Source: PHBD01 sp964578535 (GTDB lineage Bacteria > Desulfobacterota > Syntrophia > Syntrophales > PHBD01). Taken from it: a stretch of DNA of 64,000 bases. Under the pieces are notes generated by a model, which made no database searches, had not been told where the DNA came from, and worked only from the letters and a program-made list of their open reading frames with translations. Every line of letters starts with the position of its first letter. Position 1 is the first letter of the stretch. Shown here piece by piece: positions 16,249 through 25,240 of this stretch. The translations under genes were made by a program, and so were the position numbers. The stretch lies in the NCBI GenBank assembly GCA_964578535.1, contig CAZODI010000009.1:29512-93511 (forward strand), written 5' to 3'.

Positions 16249-18609
16249 CTATTTTTCCAGGGCGAGCCGGAGGACTTCCATCATGTCGTCGACGAAGTGG
16301 AAGACGATCTCCTTCCGGACTTTTGCCGGCACATCCTCCAGGTCCTTCCGGTTCCAGCGCGGGAGCAGGATCGTCTTGACGCCCGCCCGATGTGCCGCCA
16401 GGACCTTCTCCTTGATTCCGCCGACGGGGAGCACAAGGCCCCGGAGCGTGATCTCGCCCGTCATGGCCAGGTCCCTCTTCACCTGCTTGTTCGTCAAAAG
16501 CGATGTGAGGGCTGTCAGCATCGTCACACCCGCCGACGGTCCGTCCTTGGGGATGGCGCCGGAGGGTACGTGAATGTGCAGGTCCCGGTCCTCGAAGAAA
16601 TCCTCGGGGATCCCCAGTTCGACGGCGTTGGCCCGGATAAAGCTCAGGGCCGCCGAGGCCGATTCCTTCATAACGTCTCCCAGCTGGCCCGTCAGGGTGA
16701 GGCCCTTTTTCCCCTTCATGGAGGTGGCCTCGATGAACAGGAGGTCGCCCCCGGCGGGGGTCCAGGCCAGGCCCATGGCGACGCCGGGCTTGGAGACGCG
16801 GGCGTGCATCTCCGAGAAGATCCGCACGGATCCCAGGTACCGGTGGAGGTCCCCGGTACGGATGGAGGCCTTCTGGATCTCTCCCTCGGCGATACGGCTG
16901 GCCACGCCGCGGCAGATGTTGGCGATCTCCCGCTCCAGGTTCCGGACGCCCGCCTCCCGGGTGTAGCCGCAGACGATGCGCCGGATGGCCCCGCGGGAAA
17001 TCCGGATCTGATCGGGCGAAAGGCCGTTTTCCCGGATCTGGCGGGGGATCAGGTAGCGCAGGGCGATGTGGACCTTCTCCTCCTCCGTGTAGCCCGGCAG
17101 CTCGATGATCTCCAGCCGGTCCCGGAGGGCCGGCGGGATGGTCTCGAGGATGTTGGCCGTGGTGATGAACATCACCTTCGAGAGATCGAAGGGCACGTCC
17201 AGGTAGTGATCCGAGAACGTGTTGTTCTGCGCCGGGTCGAGCACCTCCAGGAGGGCCGAGGAGGGATCGCCCCGGAAGTCGCTGCCCAGCTTGTCGATCT
17301 CGTCGAGCATGAAGACGGGGTTGTTCGACTCGGCCCGCCGGATGCCCTGGATGATGCGGCCCGGCAGGGCGCCGACGTAGGTCCGGCGATGCCCGCGGAT
17401 CTCCGCCTCGTCCCGCACACCTCCCAGGGAGAGGCGGTAGAACTTCCGGCCCAGGGCACGGGCGATGGACGTCCCCAGCGAGGTCTTGCCGGTGCCCGGA
17501 GGTCCGGCGAGGCAGAGAATGGGCCCCTTGGAGTCGGGCTTGAGCCTCCGGACCGCCAGGTACTCGAGGATGCGCTTTTTCGGCTTCTCCAGGCCGTAGT
17601 GGTCGTCATCGAGGACCTTCCGGGCCTTCCGGATGTCCAGGTTGTCTTCCGTGCTCTCGTGCCAGGGCAGGGCCGTGATCCAGTCCAGGTACGTTGAGGA
17701 GACGGTGAACTCCGCCGAGGACGGGTGCATCCGGGACAGCCGGTCCAGCTCCCGGAGGGCTTCCTTCTTCGCCTCCTCCGGCAGGTTCTTTTCCTCGATC
17801 TTTGCCCGGTACTCCTCGATCTCGACCTTGGACTCCTCGCTCTCACCCAGCTCCTTGCGGATGGCCGCCAGCTGCTGGCGCAGGTAGTATTCCCTCTGGC
17901 TCTTGTCGATGTCGTTCTTGACCTGGGACTGGATCTTGCTGCCCAGCTCCAGGATCTCCACCTGGTGGTTCACCAGACGGGTCACTTCCTGGAGCCGCTC
18001 CTTGACGTCGAGGGCCTCCAGGATTTTCTGCTTCTCATCCATGGTGACGTTGATAACCGAGGCGATGATGTCCGCCAGGATGCCCGGCTCGCTGATGTTC
18101 TTCGCCATGGCCCCGAATTCCTGGGGCAGAAAGGGAGACAGCTTGACGATGCGGTCAAAAAGGCTGACGAGGTTGGCCATCAGGGCCTCCACCTCGATGT
18201 CCATTCCTCCCCGGTCCTCCAGGGTCTCCACCCGGGCGCGGATATAGGGCTTCCCCTCGATAAACTCGATCACCCGGAAACGGCTGATTCCCTGGACGAG
18301 AAGCTGGGCCTTGTTGTCGCCGATCTTGGCCATCTTGAGTATGACGGCGCTGGTTCCGATATCGTGGAAGTGGCTGCGTTCGAGCTTTGCTTCCTGGGGA
18401 GAGGTCTTTGCCAGGAGCAGCCCCATGACGCGGTCCGTGGACATGGCCTCGTCGACGAGCTGGATCGCCTGCTCACCGGAGACCTCCATCGGAAACATCA
18501 TCCGGGGATACACGGCCACATTGAAAAGCGGCATGATGGGAATGACGCCGGGTACCTGAACGGCACCGGCATCAACTTTTACTTCCTCGGGAGCTTTCAA
18601 TTCCTCCAT
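16249..18609 (-). CDS. lon: ATP-dependent Lon protease
   Basis: A 786-residue LonA protease. The N-terminal substrate domain (about 20-215) is followed by a coiled-coil region, the AAA+ module (Walker A GPPGTGKTS; Walker B VFMLDEIDKLG) and the Ser-Lys protease domain. The catalytic dyad is Ser692 in PKDGPSAGVTM and Lys735 in GGIKEKVLAAHRAG. Lon degrades misfolded and regulatory proteins in the cytoplasm. The ATG at 18609 is preceded by GGAGGTAATC; an ATG four codons earlier has no good ribosome site. It lies downstream of hsp20, both on the minus strand, which suggests shared heat-shock function. Confidence 0.96.
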   Translation of the reverse strand: MEELKAPEEVKVDAGAVQVPGVIPIMPLFNVAVYPRMMFPMEVSGEQAIQLVDEAMSTDRVMGLLLAKTSPQEAKLERSHFHDIGTSAVILKMAKIGDNKAQLLVQGISRFRVIEFIEGKPYIRARVETLEDRGGMDIEVEALMANLVSLFDRIVKLSPFLPQEFGAMAKNISEPGILADIIASVINVTMDEKQKILEALDVKERLQEVTRLVNHQVEILELGSKIQSQVKNDIDKSQREYYLRQQLAAIRKELGESEESKVEIEEYRAKIEEKNLPEEAKKEALRELDRLSRMHPSSAEFTVSSTYLDWITALPWHESTEDNLDIRKARKVLDDDHYGLEKPKKRILEYLAVRRLKPDSKGPILCLAGPPGTGKTSLGTSIARALGRKFYRLSLGGVRDEAEIRGHRRTYVGALPGRIIQGIRRAESNNPVFMLDEIDKLGSDFRGDPSSALLEVLDPAQNNTFSDHYLDVPFDLSKVMFITTANILETIPPALRDRLEIIELPGYTEEEKVHIALRYLIPRQIRENGLSPDQIRISRGAIRRIVCGYTREAGVRNLEREIANICRGVASRIAEGEIQKASIRTGDLHRYLGSVRIFSEMHARVSKPGVAMGLAWTPAGGDLLFIEATSMKGKKGLTLTGQLGDVMKESASAALSFIRANAVELGIPEDFFEDRDLHIHVPSGAIPKDGPSAGVTMLTALTSLLTNKQVKRDLAMTGEITLRGLVLPVGGIKEKVLAAHRAGVKTILLPRWNRKDLEDVPAKVRKEIVFHFVDDMMEVLRLALEK

Positions 18610-18683
18610 GATTACCTCCATTCGGGTCGTTCCACACGCCCCATTAGAGTAAGCATGAAAGGGCAGAGATCAAGGGATGGATT

Positions 18684-19127
18684 TCAAGCCTGGTTCTTTA
18701 TGCGTACGCGATGGACCCGATCCAGCGGCCTTTTGAGCATCCGGATGACCAGGAGGCCGTTGGAAAAGGTGGCGTGGACGTGGTCCGCATCCACCGGGGC
18801 CGGGAGGGAAAGCCGGCGTTCGAAGGGACCGAAGGGGATTTCCGCGAGCCGGAATCGGGCGCTGCCATCCATGGAGGGTTCGGAGCGCCGCCCCGAGACG
18901 GTTACGGTATCCGAGGAGACCTCCAGTTGCAGGTCTTCCCGGCGGACACCGGCGATTTCCACCAGGAGTACGATTTCACCGACGGTTTCATACATGTCCA
19001 TGTGAGGCTGCCAGACGCGGAGCCCCTCTTCCCGCTCGGACTGAAAAAAATGCAGGGCATCTTTCGGGATGTGGGCCGCCATGATCTGGCGGGACTCTTT
19101 TCCGAAGCGGATTCTGATGTAGGGCAT
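18684..19127 (-). CDS. Small heat-shock protein, Hsp20 family
   Basis: The 147-residue chaperone has an alpha-crystallin domain (about residues 40-140): DMYETVGEIVLLVEIAGVRREDLQLEVSSDTVTVSGRR, then GPFERRLSLPAPVD and ATFSNGLLVIRM. A-x-x-x-N-G-L is the diagnostic motif. It holds unfolded proteins for refolding. The ATG at 19127 follows GGGAGGAAGCTGC. Its own promoter is at 19178-19205; lon follows 74 bp downstream. The N-terminal arm is short. Confidence 0.93.
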   Translation of the reverse strand: MPYIRIRFGKESRQIMAAHIPKDALHFFQSEREEGLRVWQPHMDMYETVGEIVLLVEIAGVRREDLQLEVSSDTVTVSGRRSEPSMDGSARFRLAEIPFGPFERRLSLPAPVDADHVHATFSNGLLVIRMLKRPLDRVHRVRIKNQA

Positions 19128-19177
19128 GCAGCTTCCTCCCGATGGCGGGCCTGTGGAATGCTTCAGGCGACAGCATG

Positions 19178-19205
19178 AATATAATGGCCCGCGGGATAAA
19201 ATCAA
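19178..19205 (-). promoter_or_regulatory. Promoter of hsp20
   Basis: Reading the minus strand, TTGATT (19205-19200), a 16-bp spacer and TATATT (19183-19178) lie about 50 bp before the hsp20 ATG. The boxes fit sigma-70 better than a heat-shock sigma-32 consensus. Confidence 0.5.
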
Positions 19206-19243
19206 CCGTTGTTTTTCCGGTTCTCCTGGAGTAGGAAGGCCCC

Positions 19244-19798
19244 ATGATGCCGAAAGCATGGGACGTCCTCTCCACCCGCTACGACCGTACCTTCCGGATT
19301 TTCCGCCTGCGGACCGACCGGGCCCGCTCTCCCCGGACGGGCAAGGATCACGAGTTCTTCATCCTCGAATCCCCGACCTGGGTGAACGTCATTCCGCTCA
19401 CGACGGAGCAGGAGGTGGTCCTGGTCCACCAATACCGCCACGGCACCCGGGAAGTGACCCTGGAAATCCCCGGCGGCGTCATGGAAGAGGGCGACACGCC
19501 GGAAGGGGCGGCCCGGAGGGAGCTTCGGGAGGAGACGGGCTGGCGGGAGGAGCGGATGACCTCCCTGGGCTATGTCGTTCCCAACCCGGCCATCCAGAAC
19601 AACCGATGCTATACCTTCCTGGCGGAGAATGTGGTCCCGGCGGGCGCGCAGGAGCAGGACGACAAGGAGGACATCGAGGTTGTTCTGCGGCCGCTGGCGG
19701 ACATTCCCGGCATGATCCGGGACGGCGAGATCCGCCACTCCCTCGTGGTCGCCGCATTTTACCGGTATTTCATGGAGTACCGGAAGGGAGGCGCCTGA
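19244..19798 (+). CDS. Nudix hydrolase, ADP-ribose pyrophosphatase type
   Basis: This 184-residue protein has an intact Nudix box, GGVMEEGDTPEGAARRELREETGW (G-x5-E-x7-R-E-x2-E-E-x-G). It is preceded by VNVIPLTTEQEVVLVHQYRHGTREVTLEIPGG, the usual approach in NudF/NudE-type ADP-sugar pyrophosphatases. It should hydrolyse ADP-ribose or a similar nucleoside diphosphate sugar to AMP. It diverges from hsp20 with a 116-bp spacer. Confidence 0.88.
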   Translation: MMPKAWDVLSTRYDRTFRIFRLRTDRARSPRTGKDHEFFILESPTWVNVIPLTTEQEVVLVHQYRHGTREVTLEIPGGVMEEGDTPEGAARRELREETGWREERMTSLGYVVPNPAIQNNRCYTFLAENVVPAGAQEQDDKEDIEVVLRPLADIPGMIRDGEIRHSLVVAAFYRYFMEYRKGGA

Positions 19799-19956
19799 AA
19801 GCGGCGTCCCGGGCAGCTGCAGCGAGGCGCCCGGCAGGCGGCCCAGTCGCTGCCGACTCCCCGGCCCTTGACCTTTCCGGGCACGTCTTTCTTCACCTTG
19901 TAAGGGATGCGTTTTTCCGATACGCTCAGAATCAAGAGCACAGGAGAAAAACGACC

Positions 19957-20313
19957 ATGAACAGCGAGACGGACAGCCATCGTCCCTGGGGTTTCTTCGA
20001 GGTCCTCTACGACGGCAACGAGGCCAAGGTGAAGCGGATTCTCGTCCGTCCGGGCGGCCGTCTGAGCCTCCAGCGCCACCGACGGCGGGCCGAGCACTGG
20101 TTTGTTATCCAGGGGGAGGGGATGGTGACCCTGGATAATCGCGAGATCCCCGTGAAGGCGGGTACGGCTGTGGACATTCCCCGGGGAGCCCTCCACCGGA
20201 TCCATAACGCCGCCGGCGGCGACCTCGTCTATATAGAGGTACAGACGGGAGACTATTTCGGCGAGGACGACATCGAGCGCCTGGTTGATGATTACGGGCG
20301 GGGAACGGGATGA
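19957..20313 (+). CDS. Cupin protein resembling mannose-6-phosphate isomerase type II / ManC C-terminal domain
   Basis: This 118-residue single-cupin protein contains RPWGFFEVL, VKRILVRPGGRLSLQRHRRRAEHWFVIQGEG (His and Glu metal ligands) and the second motif VDIPRGALHRIHNAAGGDLVYIEVQTGDYFGEDDIERL. It matches the C-terminal isomerase domain of bifunctional GDP-mannose pyrophosphorylase/phosphomannose isomerase, here as a free-standing domain. It could isomerise mannose-6-phosphate or just bind a sugar. The ATG at 19957 follows CAGGAGAAAA. A parS site follows 7 bp after the stop. Confidence 0.85.
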   Translation: MNSETDSHRPWGFFEVLYDGNEAKVKRILVRPGGRLSLQRHRRRAEHWFVIQGEGMVTLDNREIPVKAGTAVDIPRGALHRIHNAAGGDLVYIEVQTGDYFGEDDIERLVDDYGRGTG

Positions 20314-20320
20314 TCCCGCC

Positions 20321-20336
20321 TGTTTCACGTGAAACA
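20321..20336. promoter_or_regulatory. parS site (ParB/Spo0J binding), second copy
   Basis: TGTTTCACGTGAAACA is a second exact 16-bp consensus parS, 11.8 kb from the first, lying between the cupin gene and the small gene before polA. Confidence 0.92.
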
Positions 20337-20437
20337 AACGGCTTGGAACGTTGAATCCGGGAGGCTTTCATAGCCCCGGGAGGAATCGCCGTCCATGGCG
20401 GCGAAGGATGTTTCAGGGACCGTTGGGAGGCATATAC

Positions 20438-20683
20438 ATGACGATGCAGGAACGGTCTTTCGATGAGGGACGGTTTCGGAATGCCTGCGAGGAGATCTGC
20501 CGGACCTTCGGCGTGCGCCCGGAGCTCTTCCTGGCGGTTCTCCTTGCCTGTGCGGTCCGCGGCAAGACGGACTGGAACCGGGAGTCGGTGCTGGAGGTCA
20601 TCGCCCGGCTCCGGGAAGGCCAGGCCCCCGGGATCGTCGTTGAGGAATTCACCGTCGAGCATTTCGGAGGATCGGCCAATTGA
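20438..20683 (+). CDS. Small conserved-looking protein upstream of polA
   Basis: An 81-residue protein with no motif I recognise. It is helical and acidic (RFRNACEEICRTFGVRPELFLAVLLACAVRGKTDWNRESVLEVIARLREGQ). The ATG at 20438 is well placed after TTGGGAGG. Codon use matches its neighbours, and polA begins 43 bp later on the same strand, so the two are probably cotranscribed. Confidence 0.65.
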   Translation: MTMQERSFDEGRFRNACEEICRTFGVRPELFLAVLLACAVRGKTDWNRESVLEVIARLREGQAPGIVVEEFTVEHFGGSAN

Positions 20684-20726
20684 GGCCGATCGGGGCGATC
20701 CAGGATCCGTCCTTCCGGGGCCGGCC

Positions 20727-23390
20727 ATGACGAACGGGGAAACGAAATCCACCCTCTACCTGGTGGACGGAAGCAACTACCTGTTCCGGGCCTTCTACGC
20801 CATCCGCGACCTCTCCAATTCCAAGGGGTTTCCCACCAACGCACTGTACGGCTTCACGAACATGCTCCTGAAGCTCATCCGGGAGAATGACGTGAAGTAC
20901 ATCGCCGTGGCCTTCGACGTCAAAGGCCCGACCTTCCGGCACAAGGCCTTCGACGGCTACAAGGCCACACGCCGCGCCGTTCCGGAGGCGCTTCTGCCGC
21001 AGATTCCCTTCGTGAAGGAGATCGTGCGCGGGTTTTCCATTCCCGTCCTGGAACAGGAGGGGATCGAGGCGGACGACATCCTGGGCACCCTGGCGCGGCG
21101 CCATGCGTCGTCGGGCATGAACGTCGTCCTGGTCTCCGGCGACAAGGACCTGATGCAGCTCGTGACGGACAGCGTGACCCTCGTGGACACGATGAACGAC
21201 AAGACCTACGACCGCAAGGCCGTCCGGGAGCGCTTCGGAGTGGAGCCGGAGCAGGTGCCGGAGATCCTGGGCCTGATGGGGGACGCCTCGGACAACATCC
21301 CTGGGGTTCCCGGCATCGGCCAGAAGGGCGCCCAGCGGCTCATCGAGGAGTTCGGATCCGTCGAGGGTGTTCTCGGGAACCTGGGAAAGGTGCACAACGC
21401 CCGGGCGAAGGCCGCCCTGGCGGAGTACGCCGATCAGGCCCGCCTGAGCCGCGACCTGGCGGTCATCCGCACCGACGCCGACGTGCCCTTCGACCTGGAG
21501 GCCGCCCGCTGGAGCGGACCGAATGCGGAGATCCTCAAGGACCTGTTCCGGGAATTCGAGTTCTCGTCGCTTCTCCAGCAGCTGAAATTCAGGGAGCATT
21601 CCATGGAGGGGGAGTACCGGCTCGTCTGGACGGAAGAGGAGATGAAGGCCCTCGTGGACCGCCTGTCGCGGTTGGACTCCTTCACCGTCGGCGTGCTCGT
21701 GGACGGCGACGATCCCATGAAGGCGGACCTGGTTGGGATCACGATCTCCGCCGCGCCCGGGGACGTGCGCTACCTGCCCCTGTCGCCGGACGGGGGAACC
21801 GAGAAGGTCCTCGGCATCCTGGCGCCCCTCCTGGCGGACGGGAAGAAGGCCAAGAACGGCCACGACCTGAAGGAGGCGCTGATCCTGCTGGCCAGCCGCG
21901 AAGTCCGGATGACGGGCCTCGGCTGCGACACGATGATCGCCTCTTACCTCCTGAATCCGGCGCGGCCGTCCGCGGACCTGCCGGAGGTCGTCGCGGAGCA
22001 CCTGGACCGCCATGTCCCGGCCGCCCGGGAAGTGGTGGGCAGCGGCGCCAAGGCCGTTCCCTTCCGCTATCTGCCCGAGGAGGCCCGCCTGTCCTACGCC
22101 TGCCGGCGGACCGATGGCGTGGCGGGCCTGGTGCCGGTCCTCCTGGAAAAGATCCGGGAAGGCGGCCTCGGCGATCTCTTCCACCAGGTGGAAATGCCCC
22201 TGGTGGAGGTTCTGGCGGCGATCGAGCGGAAGGGCGTCCTCGTTGACACGGAACTTCTGAAGGAGATCTCCCGGGAGATGGGCGGGCTCCTGGCGACTTC
22301 GGAGGAACGGATTCACAACCTGGCCGGGGAGCGGTTCAACATCAATTCGCCCAAGCAGCTCCAGCAGATCCTCTTCGAGAAGCTGAAGCTGCCGAAGGGC
22401 CGCAAGACGAAGGAGGGATATTCCACCGACGTCGACGTCCTGACGAACCTGGCGGCCCAGCACGAGCTGCCGGCGATGATCCTGTCGCACCGAAGCCTGG
22501 CAAAACTCAAGTCGACCTACGTGGACGCCCTGCCCCTGCTGGTGAACCCGAAAACGGGGCGCATCCACACATCCTTCAACCAGACCGTCACGGCGACGGG
22601 GCGCCTCTCCAGCAGCAACCCGAACCTGCAGAACATCCCCATCCGCACCCCCGAGGGGCGGCGCATCCGGCAGGCCTTCACGGCGCCGGCGGGAATGGAG
22701 ATCGTCTCCGCCGACTATTCCCAGATCGAGCTCCGGGTCCTGGCCCACCTCTCCGGGGATCCGGCCCTGGTGGAGGCCTTCGCCTCCGAGGAGGACATCC
22801 ACACCCGCACCGCCTCGGACGTTTTCGGCGTCTTCCCGGGCATGGTGACGCCGGACATGCGCCGCCAGGCCAAGGTGATCAACTTCGGGGTCCTCTACGG
22901 CATGAGTGCCTTCGGCCTGGCCAAGGAGCTCGGGATCACCCAGAAGCAGGCCCAGGCATACATTGACGGCTATTTCCAGCGCTACCGGGGAGTCCGGGTG
23001 TTCCTCGACGGCGTTCTCGAAGAGGCCCGCCGGCAGGGATATGTGACGACCCTTCTCAACCGCCGCCGCTACCTCCCGGAGATCAACAGTCCCAACGTGG
23101 CGGTCCGCCAGTTCGCCGAGCGGACGGCCATCAACACGCCCATCCAGGGAAGCGCCGCCGACCTCATCAAGGTGGCCATGGTGAACATCCACCGCCTCCT
23201 GGAGAGGAAGAGGCTCCGGTCCGCCATGATCCTCCAGGTCCACGACGAGCTGGTCCTGGAGGTGCCATCGGAGGAGAAGGAGGAGGTTGTGGCCCTGGTC
23301 AAGCGGGAGATGGAGGAGGTCGTCTCGCTCCAGGTTCCCCTGCAGGTCGACATCGGCTCCGGACGGAACTGGGCCGAGGCCCACGCATAG
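20727..23390 (+). CDS. polA: DNA polymerase I, with a decayed proofreading domain
   Basis: The 887-residue protein has the 5'-3' exonuclease (about 1-295: YLVDGSNYLFRAFYA, GDKDLMQLV, GDASDNIPGVPGIG), an exonuclease-like middle domain (about 300-480) and the polymerase (about 490-887). Polymerase motif A is DYSQIELRVLAHLSGD, B is RRQAKVINFGVLYGMS and C is QVHDELVLEV. In the middle domain the DTET motif is replaced by GVLVDG, the second Asp (NLKYD in E. coli) by Ala and the YxxxD motif by YACRR, so proofreading should be absent. The ATG at 20727 begins MTNGETKSTLYLVDGSN. Confidence 0.96.
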   Translation: MTNGETKSTLYLVDGSNYLFRAFYAIRDLSNSKGFPTNALYGFTNMLLKLIRENDVKYIAVAFDVKGPTFRHKAFDGYKATRRAVPEALLPQIPFVKEIVRGFSIPVLEQEGIEADDILGTLARRHASSGMNVVLVSGDKDLMQLVTDSVTLVDTMNDKTYDRKAVRERFGVEPEQVPEILGLMGDASDNIPGVPGIGQKGAQRLIEEFGSVEGVLGNLGKVHNARAKAALAEYADQARLSRDLAVIRTDADVPFDLEAARWSGPNAEILKDLFREFEFSSLLQQLKFREHSMEGEYRLVWTEEEMKALVDRLSRLDSFTVGVLVDGDDPMKADLVGITISAAPGDVRYLPLSPDGGTEKVLGILAPLLADGKKAKNGHDLKEALILLASREVRMTGLGCDTMIASYLLNPARPSADLPEVVAEHLDRHVPAAREVVGSGAKAVPFRYLPEEARLSYACRRTDGVAGLVPVLLEKIREGGLGDLFHQVEMPLVEVLAAIERKGVLVDTELLKEISREMGGLLATSEERIHNLAGERFNINSPKQLQQILFEKLKLPKGRKTKEGYSTDVDVLTNLAAQHELPAMILSHRSLAKLKSTYVDALPLLVNPKTGRIHTSFNQTVTATGRLSSSNPNLQNIPIRTPEGRRIRQAFTAPAGMEIVSADYSQIELRVLAHLSGDPALVEAFASEEDIHTRTASDVFGVFPGMVTPDMRRQAKVINFGVLYGMSAFGLAKELGITQKQAQAYIDGYFQRYRGVRVFLDGVLEEARRQGYVTTLLNRRRYLPEINSPNVAVRQFAERTAINTPIQGSAADLIKVAMVNIHRLLERKRLRSAMILQVHDELVLEVPSEEKEEVVALVKREMEEVVSLQVPLQVDIGSGRNWAEAHA

Positions 23391-23537
23391 GCGCCGGGCC
23401 TTCCCGGCCGCATCGGACACTCGGAAGGAAATCCCGCCAGAAAATTCAACAGGGAATGAAAGAAGCCGGCCGCCCGCCGGATGAGGCGGAAGATCGCCCC
23501 GCGCCCGCGGCGGGCAACCCGCCCGGAGACGGATCCG

Positions 23538-24257
23538 TTACCGGGGATGGCCGACGGGAATGAGGTAGAGCGGTTCCTGCCCTGCCGGCAACCCGAGGAC
23601 CTGCCGGACCTGGTCGTCATGGAACGCCCCGATCGGCACCGAGCCGAGACCCAGGGAAACGGCCTGGAGCATCAGGTTCTGGGCCACATGTCCCGTCTCG
23701 ATCTTGATGTAGCGCTCGCTTCGGGTTCCATACTTCCGGGCCGTGCGCTCCTGGACCCCCGCGATGACGAAGACCGCGGCGGCCTCCCGGACGGGTCCCT
23801 GGCCGAGGGCGGCTCCGCCCAGGAGGCCCCGGAGATCCAAGGCGGACATCCGCTCGAGCTCGTGGCCCCGGGAGCGGTAACGGAACAGACCCTCGGGGAG
23901 AGCCACGTACATCTCCAGGGGATAGAGGGCTCCCGCCGACGGAGCCGTCCGGGCGCCCCAGGAGCGGGTCGTGCCCTGGGCGGCCCACAGGAGCTGCGAT
24001 ATCTGGGCCGCCGTCAACGGTTGCGCCGAAAAGTCCCGCACGGAGGACCTCTTCTGCAGGGCCTCCTCCACCGAAACGGTGCCGCGAACGGCTGGCTTGG
24101 GCAGCCGGACGGTTCCTTCCCCCGGGAAAATCTTCATGGTCTTCACCCCCCTGGCGGCTTCGGCGGGGTTCGCCTGCGACAGGCCCGCAAGCAGGACAAC
24201 CGCAACCAAGGCGATGCGCCGCAGGCTGCCTTTCCGGCCTGCACGATACTTCGTCAT
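23538..24257 (-). CDS. Exported SagB/ThcOx-type nitroreductase-fold oxidoreductase
   Basis: A 239-residue protein with a signal peptide (about 1-34, ending AEA) and a nitroreductase-like domain: LQKRSSVRDFSAQPLTAAQISQLLWAAQG, then APSAGALYPLEMYVAL, GHVAQNLMLQAVSLGLGSVPIGAF and LGLPAGQEPLYLIPVGHP. These are FMN-binding motifs of the SagB/ThcOx group. Members oxidise azoline rings in peptide maturation, but many stand-alone forms have no known substrate, and no precursor peptide or cyclodehydratase is nearby. Its ATG overlaps the stop of the upstream amidohydrolase by 4 bp. Confidence 0.85.
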   Translation of the reverse strand: MTKYRAGRKGSLRRIALVAVVLLAGLSQANPAEAARGVKTMKIFPGEGTVRLPKPAVRGTVSVEEALQKRSSVRDFSAQPLTAAQISQLLWAAQGTTRSWGARTAPSAGALYPLEMYVALPEGLFRYRSRGHELERMSALDLRGLLGGAALGQGPVREAAAVFVIAGVQERTARKYGTRSERYIKIETGHVAQNLMLQAVSLGLGSVPIGAFHDDQVRQVLGLPAGQEPLYLIPVGHPR

Positions 24258-25000
24258 GCCTCGACCCTCATCAGCCGCAGGATGTTCTTCGAGACGATCT
24301 TTTCAAAATCCTCCGCCGGCAGCCCCAGCCGCTCGATCTTGTTGAGCTCGTGGCTGGGCGTCCCGAAGGGAAAATCACTGCCGAAGAGGAGCCGGTCCGG
24401 CCCGTAGCGGTCCAGGAAGGCCGTGATCTCGTGCCGGGATGCCAGGGCGGTGTCGGCGTACACCGCTGCGTCCTCCCAGATCCCTTCCCGGAAGAGGGAC
24501 GTGAATCCCCCGTTGAGCATGCCCATGTGGGGGATGATGACGACGGTCCTTCCGGCCACCCGGTTCAGGAAATACAGCGTGTTTTCGAAGGATTCCTCCA
24601 GGACAACGGGCAGCTCGAGGCGGAAGACCTCCTGCAGGAACTCGCCGCAGCGCGTGTCGCCGTAGCGATAGACCGGCTCGTACTCGTGGCGGTGCCACTT
24701 GATTCCCCGATAGCCCTTTGCCAGTTCCTCCCGGCGGAAGTCGTTCCAGACGAAATAATAGGCAAAGAAATCCTCGTGCTGCTCCTGGACATCCAGCAGA
24801 TAGCGGTTCGCCCGCTGGCGGCAGTCGACCCAGGCCTGGCTGTCCTCGAAGTGGTAGTCATAGCGGTCGTACACGTCCTCCACCGGGGCGAAAACGCAGG
24901 CCCCGGCGATGTCCCCGTCGTCCAGTTCGCTCCGGATGAGAGAGTAGGGCTGCTGGACGTTCTGAACGCCGCAGTGCATGTGGGAATCGATGATTTTCAC
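24254..25000 (-). CDS. Amidohydrolase-family metal-dependent hydrolase
   Basis: A 248-residue TIM-barrel hydrolase of the amidohydrolase-2 type. It starts VKIIDSHMHCGVQN, with the H-x-H metal pair, continues with YRGIKWHRHEYEP, VIIPHMG and ends with DRLLFGSDFPFGTPSHELNKIERLGL, the typical last-strand Asp motif. Related proteins hydrolyse or decarboxylate cyclic and aromatic acids; the substrate is not visible. The GTG at 25000 is favoured because AGGAGGAA lies just upstream; the ATG at 25027 is nine codons earlier. It is coupled to the nitroreductase-like gene. Confidence 0.83.
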   Translation of the reverse strand: MKIIDSHMHCGVQNVQQPYSLIRSELDDGDIAGACVFAPVEDVYDRYDYHFEDSQAWVDCRQRANRYLLDVQEQHEDFFAYYFVWNDFRREELAKGYRGIKWHRHEYEPVYRYGDTRCGEFLQEVFRLELPVVLEESFENTLYFLNRVAGRTVVIIPHMGMLNGGFTSLFREGIWEDAAVYADTALASRHEITAFLDRYGPDRLLFGSDFPFGTPSHELNKIERLGLPAEDFEKIVSKNILRLMRVEA

Positions 25001-25109
25001 GGGGGATTCCTCCTGGGCGGAAGCCACGATTTATTTTTGCCTCCCCGGGAGGAATATGCTATAGGCACCTCCTCTTTCGGTCAACCGCTATTCACACGGC
25101 CCGCACCGT

Positions 25110-25186
25110 GCGCCCATAGCTCAGCTGGATAGAGCGTCGGACTACGAATCCGAAGGCCCTTGGTTCGAATCCAAGTGGGCGTACCA
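25110..25186 (+). tRNA. tRNA-Arg (anticodon ACG)
   Basis: A complete 77-nt cloverleaf with encoded CCA. The acceptor stem is GCGCCCA/TGGGCGT. The anticodon stem TCGGA/TCCGA closes a loop CTACGAA with anticodon ACG at 25144-25146 (CGN arginine codons; A34 should become inosine). The T arm contains GGTTCGAATCC. A terminator follows at 25196. AT-rich DNA starts immediately downstream. Confidence 0.97.
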
Positions 25187-25195
25187 TGAATAATC

Positions 25196-25240
25196 AAGGG
25201 GTTGCAGATAGAAAGCTGCGACCCCTTTCTTTCGTTTGTT
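25196..25240 (+). terminator. Terminator after tRNA-Arg
   Basis: AAGGGGTTGCAG (25196-25207) pairs with CTGCGACCCCTT (25216-25227) with one G-U pair, followed by T-rich sequence. Confidence 0.8.

Noticed and set aside
18622..18683. Heat-shock (sigma-32) promoter before lon, CTTGAAA on the minus strand
   Set aside because: The matching CCCCAT box is missing at the right distance; a sigma-70 reading (TTGATC-n16-TACTCT) is equally weak.
20649..23420. A 923-residue minus-strand frame opposite polA
   Set aside because: polA has all family motifs; the antisense frame has no domain and is an effect of GC-rich third positions.
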